A DNA stretch of 47,523 nt from JACJWR01 sp964556255. Its GTDB lineage: Bacteria; Actinomycetota; Actinomycetes; S36-B12; UBA10799. Each line of letters opens with the position of its first letter. The stretch's first letter is position 1. The notes beneath the pieces were generated by a model. The model was given only the letters and a program-made list of their open reading frames with translations, searched no databases and was not told the origin of the DNA. A program made the position numbers and the translations under genes. The stretch lies in NCBI GenBank assembly GCA_964556255.1, contig CAZKVQ010000021.1:1-47523 (forward strand), in the 5' to 3' direction. Positions 1 to 7,877 of the stretch are shown here, piece after piece.

Positions 1-436
1 GGGTGTCCCAACGACCGGGTAGCAAGTGTTCGGTGATGGTCGCCAGCGCGTCGTCCTTGTCCTGTCCGGTGACTACCGAGCAGCGGCCGAGTACCATCAC
101 TCCGCGGTAGTTCATCGAGGATTCGAAGGCGGAGCGCGCCAGCACCAGGCCATCCACCAGGGTCACTGTCAAACAGGTCGGTGCGCCATTGGCCAGCATT
201 CGGAAGAGTCGCGATCCGGTAGACCCGTGGAAGGCAAGACGATCCCGCCAGGGTGCGTAGGCCACCGGTAGGACGAATGGTTGCCCCTTGTCCACGACGG
301 CCAGATGCGCCACGATGCCGGCCGCCAGAATGGCGTCGCGGACCTCCGCCGACTCGACCTGCTTCTCCGGCAGCCGCCTGACCCTGGTGCGCGACGGGTC
401 CCGGCGCGAGAGAGGCGCTCGGTCGCTCCCGGTCAC
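1..436 (-). CDS. Pyridoxamine 5'-phosphate oxidase-family flavin-binding protein (C-terminus cut by window edge)
   Basis: I translated this by hand from the reverse strand. A GTG start at 436 overlaps the stop of the upstream transaminase gene in a 4-nt GTGA junction, so the two are probably translationally coupled. The 145 visible residues run from an Arg-rich start into RDAILAAGIVAHLAVVDKGQ, FVLPVAYAPW, LAFHGSTGSRLFRML and MNYRGVMVLGRCSVV. This is the order of the split-barrel FMN-binding fold of NimA/PPOX-like proteins: a substrate-access strand, then the FHGSxGSR flavin-phosphate loop, then an MNYRGVMVLG strand. No catalytic role can be read from sequence. The same-operon position with a PLP transaminase and an Lrp regulator suggests a role in amine or PLP metabolism, which is inference. 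The 3' end lies outside the window. Confidence 0.85.
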   Translation of the reverse strand, partial: MTGSDRAPLSRRDPSRTRVRRLPEKQVESAEVRDAILAAGIVAHLAVVDKGQPFVLPVAYAPWRDRLAFHGSTGSRLFRMLANGAPTCLTVTLVDGLVLARSAFESSMNYRGVMVLGRCSVVTGQDKDDALATITEHLLPGRWDT

Positions 437-1830
437 AGCAGCTTCGCTCCCTCGGTGAGGACATGACGCAGAATCTGCTCGATCTCGTCGAACTCCGGCT
501 GCCCGATGATCAGGGGTGGCGCCAGCTGGATCACCGGATCGCCACGGTCGTCGGCGCGACAGTACAGACCGTTGTCGAACAAGGCCTTGGACAGGTAACC
601 ACGCAGCAGTCGTTCGGACTCAGCCTCATTGAACGTCTCCTTGGTCACCTTGTCCTTGACCAATTCGATGCCGTAGAAGTAGCCGGCGCCACGGACATCA
701 CCGACCAAGGGGAGGTCTCGCAGTTTCTCCAGCGTCGATCGGAAGTTCGACTCGTTGGTTCGAACGTGTTGCAGGATTCCCTCATCGTCCATGATGTCCA
801 GGTTGGTCAAGGCGACCGCAGCCGCTACCGGATGACCGCCCCAGGTGAAACCGTGAAGGAAGCTGTTGGTGCCATGGGCGAACGGCTCGAACAGTCGATC
901 GGAGGCGATCATCGCGCCCATGGGGGCGTACCCCGAGGTGAGCCCCTTGGCGCAGGTGATGATGTCGGGAGTCGTGTTGTAGCGAGTGATGGCGAACGTC
1001 TCACCGATGCGCCCGAACGCGCAGATCGTCTCGTCGGCCACCAGCAGGACGTCGTGACGATCGCAGATCTCCCGGACCCGCTCGAAATACCCGGGCGGGG
1101 GTGGGAAGCAACCTCCGGAGTTCTGCACCGGTTCGAGGAACACCGCGGCGACCGTGTTGGCGCCCTCCATCTCGATGGCCGCCTCGATCTGGTCGGCCGC
1201 CCAGATGCCGAAGTTCGTCTCGTCGTCGCCGTGTTCGGGTGCCCGGTAGAAGTTGGTGTTCGGGACCTTTGCGGTGCCGGGGACCAGCGGCTCGAAGCAG
1301 TCCTTCGCCGCCGGGATGCCGGTGATGCTGAGGGCGCCATGCGGGGTTCCGTGATAGGCCACGTTGCGGCTGATGACCTTCGTCTTCATCGGTTGGCCGG
1401 TCAGCTTGAAGAACTGCTTGGCAAGTTTCCAGGCGCTCTCCACGGCGTCGCCGCCGCCATTGGTGAAGAAGACCCGGTTCAGGTCACCCGGGGCGAGATT
1501 CGCGAGCCTCTCGGCCAGTTCGATCGCCGGCGGATGTGCGTACGACCAGATCGGGAAGAAGGCCAGTTCGCTCGCCTGCTTGGCCGCGGCCTCCGCGAGT
1601 TCCTTCCGACCGTGCCCGACTTGCACCACGAACAGCCCGGCAAGGCCGTCGAGGTACTCGCGTCCATCATCGTCCCAGATCCGGGCACCGTCACCGCGGA
1701 CGATCACCGGCACGTGGCCGCCTTGCTCGTATGTGGAGTGTCGGGTGAAGTGCATCCAGAGGTGGCGACGCGCCTTCTCCGCGAGAGCGTCCTCACCCGG
1801 TTCGGTCACATACTGCGGGCTGATACTCAT
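433..1830 (-). CDS. Class III PLP-dependent aminotransferase (putrescine / GABA / beta-alanine type)
   Basis: The 465-residue product has normal length for class III (omega-amino acid) transaminases. It shows the cofactor-phosphate region TNGGGDAVESAWKLAKQF (about 123-140), the DETICAFGR motif with Asp266 that pairs with the PLP ring nitrogen, and ITCAKGLTSGY with Lys295 as the probable Schiff-base lysine. Such enzymes move the terminal amino group of putrescine, GABA or beta-alanine to pyruvate or 2-oxoglutarate; sequence alone does not choose among these. Its place between an Lrp regulator and a flavin-binding protein, back to back with aminoaldehyde dehydrogenases and potDABC, points to polyamine-derived amines. 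Its neighbour mmsA fits a beta-alanine to malonate-semialdehyde step. The start at 1830 has a GAGG ribosome site 5 nt upstream. Only 28 nt separate it from the regulator gene. Confidence 0.93.
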   Translation of the reverse strand: MSISPQYVTEPGEDALAEKARRHLWMHFTRHSTYEQGGHVPVIVRGDGARIWDDDGREYLDGLAGLFVVQVGHGRKELAEAAAKQASELAFFPIWSYAHPPAIELAERLANLAPGDLNRVFFTNGGGDAVESAWKLAKQFFKLTGQPMKTKVISRNVAYHGTPHGALSITGIPAAKDCFEPLVPGTAKVPNTNFYRAPEHGDDETNFGIWAADQIEAAIEMEGANTVAAVFLEPVQNSGGCFPPPPGYFERVREICDRHDVLLVADETICAFGRIGETFAITRYNTTPDIITCAKGLTSGYAPMGAMIASDRLFEPFAHGTNSFLHGFTWGGHPVAAAVALTNLDIMDDEGILQHVRTNESNFRSTLEKLRDLPLVGDVRGAGYFYGIELVKDKVTKETFNEAESERLLRGYLSKALFDNGLYCRADDRGDPVIQLAPPLIIGQPEFDEIEQILRHVLTEGAKLL

Positions 1831-1858
1831 CGGTTCCTCGTTTCGTCGCGCGGCAGCA

Positions 1859-2341
1859 TCATCGTGTGCCCCATGTGTACACCTGCTTGTGCAGTTTGAG
1901 ATAGACGAAGATCTCGGTTCGAGTGACGCCGGGGATGGTGCGGATGGAGTTGTTGACCACTTCCAGCAGGTGCTCGTCGTCCTCGCACACCAGTTCCACC
2001 AACAGGTCGAATCCGCCCGCGGTGATCACTACGTAGTCCACCTCTTCGAGCGAGCTCAGAATCCCCGCCGCCTGCTCGACATCACCGGTGACGATGATCC
2101 CCACCATGGCGGTGCGGTGGAAGCCGACATGCATCGGGTCGGTGACAGCAGTGATCTGGATGACCCCGGCCTCGATCAGTCGGGCGACCCGCTGCCGTAC
2201 CGCGGCCTCGGACAGGCCCACCGCGCTACTGATGGCGGCGTAGGACCGCCGACCGTCCTGCTGCAACTGTTCGATGATGGCCTTCGACACCCGGTCAAGC
2301 GCGGGAGCGCCCGAATCTCGAACAGACATAGCGGCAATCAT
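1859..2341 (-). CDS. Lrp/AsnC-family transcriptional regulator
   Basis: This is a 160-residue regulator with an N-terminal winged helix-turn-helix (LDRVSKAIIEQLQQDGRRSY through VRQRVARLIEAGVIQ) and a C-terminal RAM ligand-binding and oligomerisation domain ending LKLHKQVYTWGTR. I chose the ATG at 2341 because AGGGG lies 9 nt upstream. An ATG at 2329 (156 residues) is equally possible, and the frame also runs open further upstream without support. Lrp/AsnC proteins bind amino acids or amines and control nearby catabolic genes. Here the gene leads an operon with the transaminase and the flavin-binding protein and diverges from the aldehyde dehydrogenase/potDABC genes. The palindromes at 2348-2414 are its probable operators. 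Confidence 0.92.
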   Translation of the reverse strand: MIAAMSVRDSGAPALDRVSKAIIEQLQQDGRRSYAAISSAVGLSEAAVRQRVARLIEAGVIQITAVTDPMHVGFHRTAMVGIIVTGDVEQAAGILSSLEEVDYVVITAGGFDLLVELVCEDDEHLLEVVNNSIRTIPGVTRTEIFVYLKLHKQVYTWGTR

Positions 2342-2347
2342 GCCGTC

Positions 2348-2414
2348 TGACCCCTGGTCAAGCAAATGAATCCGCAGTTGATCGGCGTTTCGGTGACGGA
2401 AACCGTCATTTGCT
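2348..2414. promoter_or_regulatory. Probable Lrp operator array: two short palindromes plus a long-range inverted repeat
   Basis: Three dyads sit in the divergent intergenic space. TGACCCCTGGTCA (2348-2360) has 5-bp arms and a 3-nt centre. TGACGGAAACCGTCA (2394-2408) has 6-bp arms and a 3-nt centre. AGCAAATGA (2361-2369) is exactly inverted as TCATTTGCT (2406-2414). The two palindrome centres are 47 bp apart and both show TGAC/GTCA ends. Lrp-family octamers typically bind several spaced dyads and wrap DNA, which fits this layout. Binding by the adjacent regulator is inferred from position. Confidence 0.55.
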
Positions 2415-2427
2415 CGCCGAGCCGCTG

Positions 2428-2464
2428 TTGATTCAACCCCGACCAACCAATACAGTTCCCCCCA
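2428..2464 (+). promoter_or_regulatory. Leaderless sigma70-type promoter of the polyamine catabolic genes
   Basis: TTGATT (2428-2433), a 17-nt spacer and TACAGT (2451-2456) form a well-shaped -35/-10 pair. Seven nt after the -10 comes the ATG at 2464, so transcription should begin at or next to the start codon. No Shine-Dalgarno sequence precedes that ATG, which agrees with a leaderless mRNA. Confidence 0.65.
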
Positions 2465-3906
2465 TGACCAACGTCACAGTGCGCAATTACATCAATGGCG
2501 AATCGGCTTCCAGTGCCTCGGGCGAGACCACTGAGCTGATCGACCCGTCCACCGGCGAGGTATTCGGTACCGCCCCGCTGTCCGGTGCCGCGGATGTGGA
2601 CGCCGCATATGCGGCGGCCTCGGAAGCCTTCCCAGGATGGCGCGATGCCACGCCGAGCACCCGTCAGAAGGCGCTGCTCGCCATCGCCGACGTGCTCGAG
2701 GCCAACGCAGACGAACTGGTCGAGTTGGAGAGCCAGAACACCGGGAAGCCGATCGCGGTCACCAAGGCCGAGGAGATCCCGCCGATGATCGACCAGATCC
2801 GGTTCTTCGCGGGGGCCGCTCGCGTCCTTGAGGGACGTGCCTCCGGCGAGTACATGGAGGGGCTCACCTCCTGGATCCGTCGGGAGCCCGTCGGGGTCAT
2901 CGGCCAAGTGGCGCCCTGGAATTACCCGATGATGATGGCCATCTGGAAGTTCGCACCCGCGATCGCCGCCGGCAACACAGTCGTGTTGAAGCCGAGCGAC
3001 ACCACCCCCGTGTCCACCGTCAGGATGGCCGAACTGATCGGTGACATCCTGCCGGCGGGTGTGTTGAACGTCGTGGCCGGCGATCGCGACACCGGCCGAC
3101 TGGTGGTGGAGAACAAGCGGGCCGACATGGTCGCAATCACAGGCTCGGTCCGCGCGGGTATGCAGGTCGCCGAGTCGGCCGCGCGCGATGTGAAGCGGGT
3201 GCACCTGGAACTGGGCGGCAAGGCACCGGTCCTGGTGTTCGATGATGCTGACGTCGCGGCCGCCGCCGAGTGGCTGGCCGTGGCCGGCTTCTTCAACGCG
3301 GGCCAGGACTGTACCGCCGCCACGCGTGTCCTGGCGGGTCCGAAGGTGTATGACGACTTCGTGGCCGCGCTCGCGGAGCAGGCAAAGGCCACGGCAACGA
3401 CGTACGCCAACGGCCGCGCCGACGAGGACGCCCTGGTGCCCCCCGTGAACAATGCCAATCAGCTGGACAAGGTGCTCGGCTTCATCGAGCGCAAGCCGTC
3501 TCATGCCCAGGTTGTGGCCGGCGGCGTGCGCCAGGGCGACCATGGATACTTCATCGAGCCGACCGTCGTCGCCGATCTGAAGCAGGACGACGAGATGATC
3601 CAGAACGAGATCTTCGGCCCGTGCATGACCGTGCAGCGCTTCACCGACGAGGACGAGGCGCTGAGGTGGGCCAATGGCGTCGAATACGGCCTGGCTTCGA
3701 GTGTCTGGACGCGGGATGTCGGTCGCGCCCTACGGATGGCCAAGGGGTTGGATTTCGGCACCGTCTGGATCAACACCCACATCCCGCTGGTGGCTGAGAT
3801 GCCGCACGGAGGTTTCCGCCACTCCGGGTACGGCAAGGACCTGTCGATGTACGGCTTCGAGGACTACACCCGCATCAAGCACGTCATGGCAAGCCTGGAC
3901 GTGTGA
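2464..3906 (+). CDS. Gamma-aminobutyraldehyde (aminoaldehyde) dehydrogenase, first copy
   Basis: This 480-residue NAD(P)-dependent aldehyde dehydrogenase has the full active site: Asn153 in APWNYP, Lys176 in LKPSD for cofactor binding, general base Glu249 in LELGGK and nucleophile Cys283 in FNAGQDCTAATR. The C-terminal run MPHGGFRHSGYGKDLSMYGF and EDYTRIKHVM is characteristic of the E. coli YdcW/PatD group, which oxidises 4-aminobutanal to GABA. The ATG at 2464 was chosen over an upstream in-frame TTG because a complete promoter ends 7 nt before it. The gene begins a long plus-strand run through the pot genes to the agmatinase. A close relative follows directly, so the two may divide C4 and C3 aminoaldehydes; that split is inference. 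Confidence 0.93.
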   Translation: MTNVTVRNYINGESASSASGETTELIDPSTGEVFGTAPLSGAADVDAAYAAASEAFPGWRDATPSTRQKALLAIADVLEANADELVELESQNTGKPIAVTKAEEIPPMIDQIRFFAGAARVLEGRASGEYMEGLTSWIRREPVGVIGQVAPWNYPMMMAIWKFAPAIAAGNTVVLKPSDTTPVSTVRMAELIGDILPAGVLNVVAGDRDTGRLVVENKRADMVAITGSVRAGMQVAESAARDVKRVHLELGGKAPVLVFDDADVAAAAEWLAVAGFFNAGQDCTAATRVLAGPKVYDDFVAALAEQAKATATTYANGRADEDALVPPVNNANQLDKVLGFIERKPSHAQVVAGGVRQGDHGYFIEPTVVADLKQDDEMIQNEIFGPCMTVQRFTDEDEALRWANGVEYGLASSVWTRDVGRALRMAKGLDFGTVWINTHIPLVAEMPHGGFRHSGYGKDLSMYGFEDYTRIKHVMASLDV

Positions 3907-5408
3907 GTCCCAAGCCGATGACTGCTGGTCAATGGATCGACGGTAAGGCTGTTGACGGGTCTTCCGGTGAGGTGCTCGACGTCATCAATCCGGCGACGGA
4001 TGAGGCCATAACCGAACTGCAGCTCGCAGGGCCGGCCGACGTGGATGCGGCTGTCCAGGCGGCGAACCGTGCTTTCCGGGAATGGTCGCGGGTCCCGCCG
4101 GTGGAGCGAAGCACCGTGTTGCAGGCCTTGGCCACCCGGATGACCGAGCGGGCGGACGAGTATGCCCGCGTGGAATCCGAGCAGGCTGGCAAACCCATCC
4201 GACTCAGCACCGGCTTCGACGTACCGGGATCCATCGACAACACCGCCTATTTCGCGGGGGCCGCGCGACATCTGCAGGGTACGGCCGCCGCCGAGTGGGA
4301 TGGAACCCACTCGTCGACGGTGCGGCGCGAGCCTATCGGCGTCGTGGGTTCGATCGCGCCGTGGAATTACCCCCTGCAGATGGCCATGTGGAAGATGCTG
4401 CCGGCGGTGGCCGCGGGAAACACTGTCGTGCTGAAACCGAGCGAGCTCACCCCGTTGACGGCATTGATGCTGGCAGAGGACTGTGCGGCCGCCGGTATGC
4501 CGGCCGGGGTCTTCAACGTGGTCACGGGCACCGGACCGGTGGCAGGCGAGGCGCTCATGGGTCACGATTCCGTACGGATGATCTCGTTCACGGGCTCGAC
4601 CGCGGTGGGTCGCCGGGTGGCCGAAGTCGCCACTGCCGGCCTCAAGCGGCTCCATCTTGAACTCGGTGGCAAGGCGCCCTTCGTGGTGTTCGATGATGCG
4701 GACCTGGAGGCGGCGATCCACGGCGCCGTGGCTGGAAGTCTGATCAACACGGGTCAGGACTGCACCGCCGCAACACGGGCCTATGTTCACAGCTCGCGCT
4801 ACGACGACTTCGTCGCCGGTGTCGCCGACCTGATGGCCACGGTTCGGCTGGGCGACACCTCGGAGCACACCACCGACCTGGGGCCACTCATCTCCCGCCG
4901 ACAGCAGGACAAGGTGGCCGCGATGGTGGACCGAGCCGTCACGTCGGGCGCGACCGCCGTCACCGGCGGGGTGATCCCCGGCGGGTCCCTGGCCGCGGGT
5001 AGCTATTACGAGCCGACCCTGATCACGGGGGCCCGCCAGGACAGCGAAATCGTCCAGGACGAGGTGTTCGGCCCGGTGCTGGTTGCGCTGCCGTTCGACA
5101 CCGACGACGAGGCGATCGCGCTGGCAAACGACACGCCCTATGGGTTGGCAGCGTCCGCTTGGACCAGCGATGTCGTGCGCAGCCAGCGTGCCGCCCGGGA
5201 GATCCAGGCCGGTTGCGTGTGGATCAACGATCACATCCCGATCGTCTCCGAGATGCCACATGGCGGCTACAAGGCGTCCGGCTTCGGCAAGGACATGAGC
5301 ATGTACTCGTTCGAGGAATACACCCAGATCAAGCACGTCAGCGTCGAGATCACCGGCGACGCGCACAAGGATTGGCACCGCACGATATTCGAAAGTCCAC
5401 ACAGATAA
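3903..5408 (+). CDS. Gamma-aminobutyraldehyde (aminoaldehyde) dehydrogenase, second copy
   Basis: This is a 501-residue paralogue of the preceding gene with the same catalytic layout: Asn155 in APWNYP, Glu253 in LELGGK, Cys287 in INTGQDCTAATR and the YdcW-type end MPHGGYKASGFGKDMSMYSF. It starts at a GTG that overlaps the previous stop in a 4-nt GTGA junction, so the two are coupled; an ATG at 3918 is an alternative. Compared with the first copy it carries a short C-terminal tail (about 17 residues after EITG). Keeping two dehydrogenases side by side suggests different aldehyde preferences, such as 4-aminobutanal against 3-aminopropanal or glutamylated aldehydes. The sequence does not settle which. 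Confidence 0.92.
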   Translation: MSPKPMTAGQWIDGKAVDGSSGEVLDVINPATDEAITELQLAGPADVDAAVQAANRAFREWSRVPPVERSTVLQALATRMTERADEYARVESEQAGKPIRLSTGFDVPGSIDNTAYFAGAARHLQGTAAAEWDGTHSSTVRREPIGVVGSIAPWNYPLQMAMWKMLPAVAAGNTVVLKPSELTPLTALMLAEDCAAAGMPAGVFNVVTGTGPVAGEALMGHDSVRMISFTGSTAVGRRVAEVATAGLKRLHLELGGKAPFVVFDDADLEAAIHGAVAGSLINTGQDCTAATRAYVHSSRYDDFVAGVADLMATVRLGDTSEHTTDLGPLISRRQQDKVAAMVDRAVTSGATAVTGGVIPGGSLAAGSYYEPTLITGARQDSEIVQDEVFGPVLVALPFDTDDEAIALANDTPYGLAASAWTSDVVRSQRAAREIQAGCVWINDHIPIVSEMPHGGYKASGFGKDMSMYSFEEYTQIKHVSVEITGDAHKDWHRTIFESPHR

Positions 5409-5412
5409 CCGC

Positions 5413-5418
5413 TAGCGT
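5413..5418 (+). promoter_or_regulatory. Possible -10 element upstream of potD
   Basis: TAGCGT lies in the 63-nt gap between the second dehydrogenase and potD and matches the TAnnnT hexamer seen before many genes in this window. No convincing -35 is present. It would give a leader of about 45 nt carrying the AAGAGG ribosome site of potD, allowing extra transcription of the transporter. Confidence 0.35.
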
Positions 5419-5471
5419 GACCCTTACCGGCATCCCCGCCAGGTCATCCGACTCAAGAAGAGGTAGCCCAG

Positions 5472-6695
5472 ATGGCTGTTGAGAACAACGACCCACGGCT
5501 CGACGCACTGCGCAAGGCGATGTCCCGGCGCGGTTTCCTGGCGACAGCCGGCGCGACCGGGGCCGCAGCTGCCCTCGCCGCCTGCGGCACCGGCAGCAGT
5601 TCCTCGAGCAGCGCCTCCGCGGGAGCGAATGCCGCACCGGTCGCAACGCCGAGCGACATCTCCGCCACCGACAAGACCCTCACCTGGGCCAACTGGACCC
5701 TCTACCTTGACTACGACAAGGAGAAGAAGGTCTACCCGTCGCTGGTGGAGTTCGAGAAGCAGACCGGCATCAAGGTCACCTACAAAGAGGACATCGAGGA
5801 CAACGCCACCTTCAACGGCAAGGTGCAGGGTCAAATGAAGAACGGCCAGGACATCGGCTACGACCTGGTCACCCCGACCGACTGGAACGCCGGCAACTGG
5901 ATTCGGCAAGGCTGGGCGGCACAGCTCGACGAGGCGGCCGTGCCCAACAAGAAGAACATCCTGCCCCAGTTGGCCGATGTGCAGTTCGATCCTGGCCGCA
6001 AGTACTCGCTCACCTGGCAGTCCGGGTTCGCCGGCCTCGCCTGGAACAAGGCCAAGGTGCCCGCTGGCCTGAAGGCCGTGAACGATCTGTGGAATGCGGC
6101 CCTCAAAGGCAAGGTCGTGGTGCTCTCCGAGATGCGCGACACGATCGGCCTGATCATGCTCAGCCAGGGCGTGGACATCTCAGGCCCCTTCACCAACGAC
6201 CAGTTCATGGCCGCCCTCGATGTGCTCCAGCAGCAAGTCGACTCCGGTCAGGTGAAGCAGGTGAAGGGCAACTCCTACAAGGAGGACCTGATCAACGGCC
6301 AGGCGTTCGCCGCCATCGCCTGGAGCGGTGACATCTTCCAGCTCAACGCGGAGAACGGTGATCAGTGGGGCTTCGCGCTGCCGGAGTCCGGCGGCACGTT
6401 GTGGTCGGACAACTTGCTGATCCCGGCGACGTCGCCCCGCAAGAGCAACGCAGAGAAGTTGATGAACTACTACTACCAGCCGGAGAAGGCTGCCGAGGTG
6501 GCTGCGTACGTCAACTACGTCTGTCCGGTGCAAGGGGCGCAGCAGGCCATGGAGAAGATCGATCCGAAGCTCGCCCAGAGCGAGTGGATCTTCCCCACGT
6601 CGGCAACCCTGGACAATGCCAAGGTGTTCCGACCACTGACTCCGCAGGAGCAGGCCGAGTACTCCAAGGCCTTCGGCACCGTCATCCAGGGCTGA
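5472..6695 (+). CDS. potD: Spermidine/putrescine ABC transporter substrate-binding lipoprotein
   Basis: This 407-residue periplasmic-type binding protein is probably anchored as a lipoprotein. Residues 18-24 (SRRGFLA) resemble a twin-arginine motif, and a hydrophobic stretch ends in the lipobox LAAC with Cys38. A Ser/Ala-rich linker follows, then a bilobed binding domain beginning LTWANWTLYLDYD. The block YDLVTPTDWNAGNWIRQG and the later NLLIPATSPRKSNAEKLMNY are typical of PotD/PotF proteins, where Trp, Tyr and acidic residues cradle the polyamine. Gaps to potA, potB and potC are 4 nt, 2 nt and an overlap, so the four form one transporter operon. The exact polyamine preferred cannot be read. 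Confidence 0.94.
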   Translation: MAVENNDPRLDALRKAMSRRGFLATAGATGAAAALAACGTGSSSSSSASAGANAAPVATPSDISATDKTLTWANWTLYLDYDKEKKVYPSLVEFEKQTGIKVTYKEDIEDNATFNGKVQGQMKNGQDIGYDLVTPTDWNAGNWIRQGWAAQLDEAAVPNKKNILPQLADVQFDPGRKYSLTWQSGFAGLAWNKAKVPAGLKAVNDLWNAALKGKVVVLSEMRDTIGLIMLSQGVDISGPFTNDQFMAALDVLQQQVDSGQVKQVKGNSYKEDLINGQAFAAIAWSGDIFQLNAENGDQWGFALPESGGTLWSDNLLIPATSPRKSNAEKLMNYYYQPEKAAEVAAYVNYVCPVQGAQQAMEKIDPKLAQSEWIFPTSATLDNAKVFRPLTPQEQAEYSKAFGTVIQG

Positions 6696-6699
6696 AACG

Positions 6700-7875
6700 A
6701 TGGCGAAGGGAGTCGACGCAACCAAGGCCGAGGGCGATCTCCACCTCGAGCACCTGACGAAGAGTTTCGGGGATTTCACCGCTGTCGACGACCTAGCGCT
6801 GCAGGTGCCACAGGGGTCGTTCTTCGCCTTGCTGGGTCCCAGCGGCTGCGGGAAGACGACGACCCTACGGATGGTCGCAGGACTGGAGGAGCCGACCGCC
6901 GGTTCGATCCGTATCGGCAACGCGGACATCACGTTTGCCAAGCCGTATCAGCGGCCCGTGAACACGGTGTTCCAGAATTACGCCCTGTTCCCACACATGA
7001 CCATCTTCGAGAACGTCGCGTTCGGACTGCAGAGACGCGGCATCAAGGACGTCAAGGGGCCGGTCAACGAAGTGCTGGAACTCATCGAGCTCCAGCACGT
7101 GGCGAATCGAAAGCCGACCCAGCTCTCCGGTGGTCAGCAACAACGTGTGGCGTTGGCGCGGGCGATAGTGAACCGGCCGGCGGTATTGCTGCTGGACGAA
7201 CCGCTGGGAGCCCTGGACCTGAAACTGCGCCGCCAGATGCAGCTCGAGCTCAAGCGGATCCAGACCGAGGTGGGATTGACCTTCATCCACGTCACCCACG
7301 ACCAGGAAGAGGCCATGACGATGGCCGACACGGTGGCCGTGATGAACCAGGGCATCATCGAACAGATGGGGGCGCCGCTGGAGCTCTACGAGTCGCCTCG
7401 CACGGCGTTCGTCGCCAACTTCCTCGGTCAGTCGAACCTCTTCCCCGCCTTGGTGGTGGAGAGGAACGGCGACGACATTGTCCTGGAGGATCCGGACGGT
7501 ACCTTCCAGATGCCGATGAGTCGGGTTGCCGACGTCGTCGACACCCAGCGCGGCGCTCGCGTGCTGGTGGGGGTTCGCCCGGAGAAGATCCACATCGAAA
7601 GATTCGACGATGCCGCTGCAGCCCCGAAAGACGGCAATTTCGTCGACGGACATGTCACCGCCGAAAGCTTCCTCGGGGTCAGCACCCAGTACGAGGTAAT
7701 GACCCCTGCGGGCGAGACCATCAGCGTCTTCTCCCAGAACCTCTCCGGTAAGGGCATCATCCCGGTGGGCGAAAAGGTCCGGCTGACCTGGGCGCCTTCC
7801 CACGGCTTCGTGTTGGACGGCGGACAGGACATCAACGCCGGTGTCGAGGATGTCCTCGAAGCGGATGCGAGCTGA
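6700..7875 (+). CDS. potA: Spermidine/putrescine ABC transporter ATP-binding subunit
   Basis: This 391-residue ATPase powers polyamine import. All nucleotide-binding motifs are present: Walker A GPSGCGKT (46-53), Q-loop Gln92 in FQNYALFPHM, signature LSGGQ (142-146), Walker B LLLDEP (163-168) and the switch His200 in HVTHDQEEAM. After about residue 240 comes a TOBE-type regulatory domain (VRPEKIHIERFDD, ESFLGVSTQYEV), as in PotA and other CUT1-like subunits. It starts 4 nt after the potD stop and is followed by potB after 2 nt. Two copies are expected to dock on the EAA loops of PotB and PotC at the cytoplasmic face. Confidence 0.96.
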   Translation: MAKGVDATKAEGDLHLEHLTKSFGDFTAVDDLALQVPQGSFFALLGPSGCGKTTTLRMVAGLEEPTAGSIRIGNADITFAKPYQRPVNTVFQNYALFPHMTIFENVAFGLQRRGIKDVKGPVNEVLELIELQHVANRKPTQLSGGQQQRVALARAIVNRPAVLLLDEPLGALDLKLRRQMQLELKRIQTEVGLTFIHVTHDQEEAMTMADTVAVMNQGIIEQMGAPLELYESPRTAFVANFLGQSNLFPALVVERNGDDIVLEDPDGTFQMPMSRVADVVDTQRGARVLVGVRPEKIHIERFDDAAAAPKDGNFVDGHVTAESFLGVSTQYEVMTPAGETISVFSQNLSGKGIIPVGEKVRLTWAPSHGFVLDGGQDINAGVEDVLEADAS

Positions 7876-7877
7876 CC

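Noticed and set aside
2327..2346. Leaderless promoter for the Lrp gene (CATGAT 7 nt before ATG 2329)
   Set aside because: The first base of the hexamer does not fit TAnnnT and no suitable -35 is found. The upstream ATG at 2341 has a better ribosome site.
463..5402. Long open frames antisense to the transaminase and aldehyde dehydrogenases
   Set aside because: They mirror high-GC codon structure and have Arg/His/Gly-rich translations without domains, while the opposite strand encodes clear enzymes. Similar mirrors occur over potA, the saccharopine-like gene and others.
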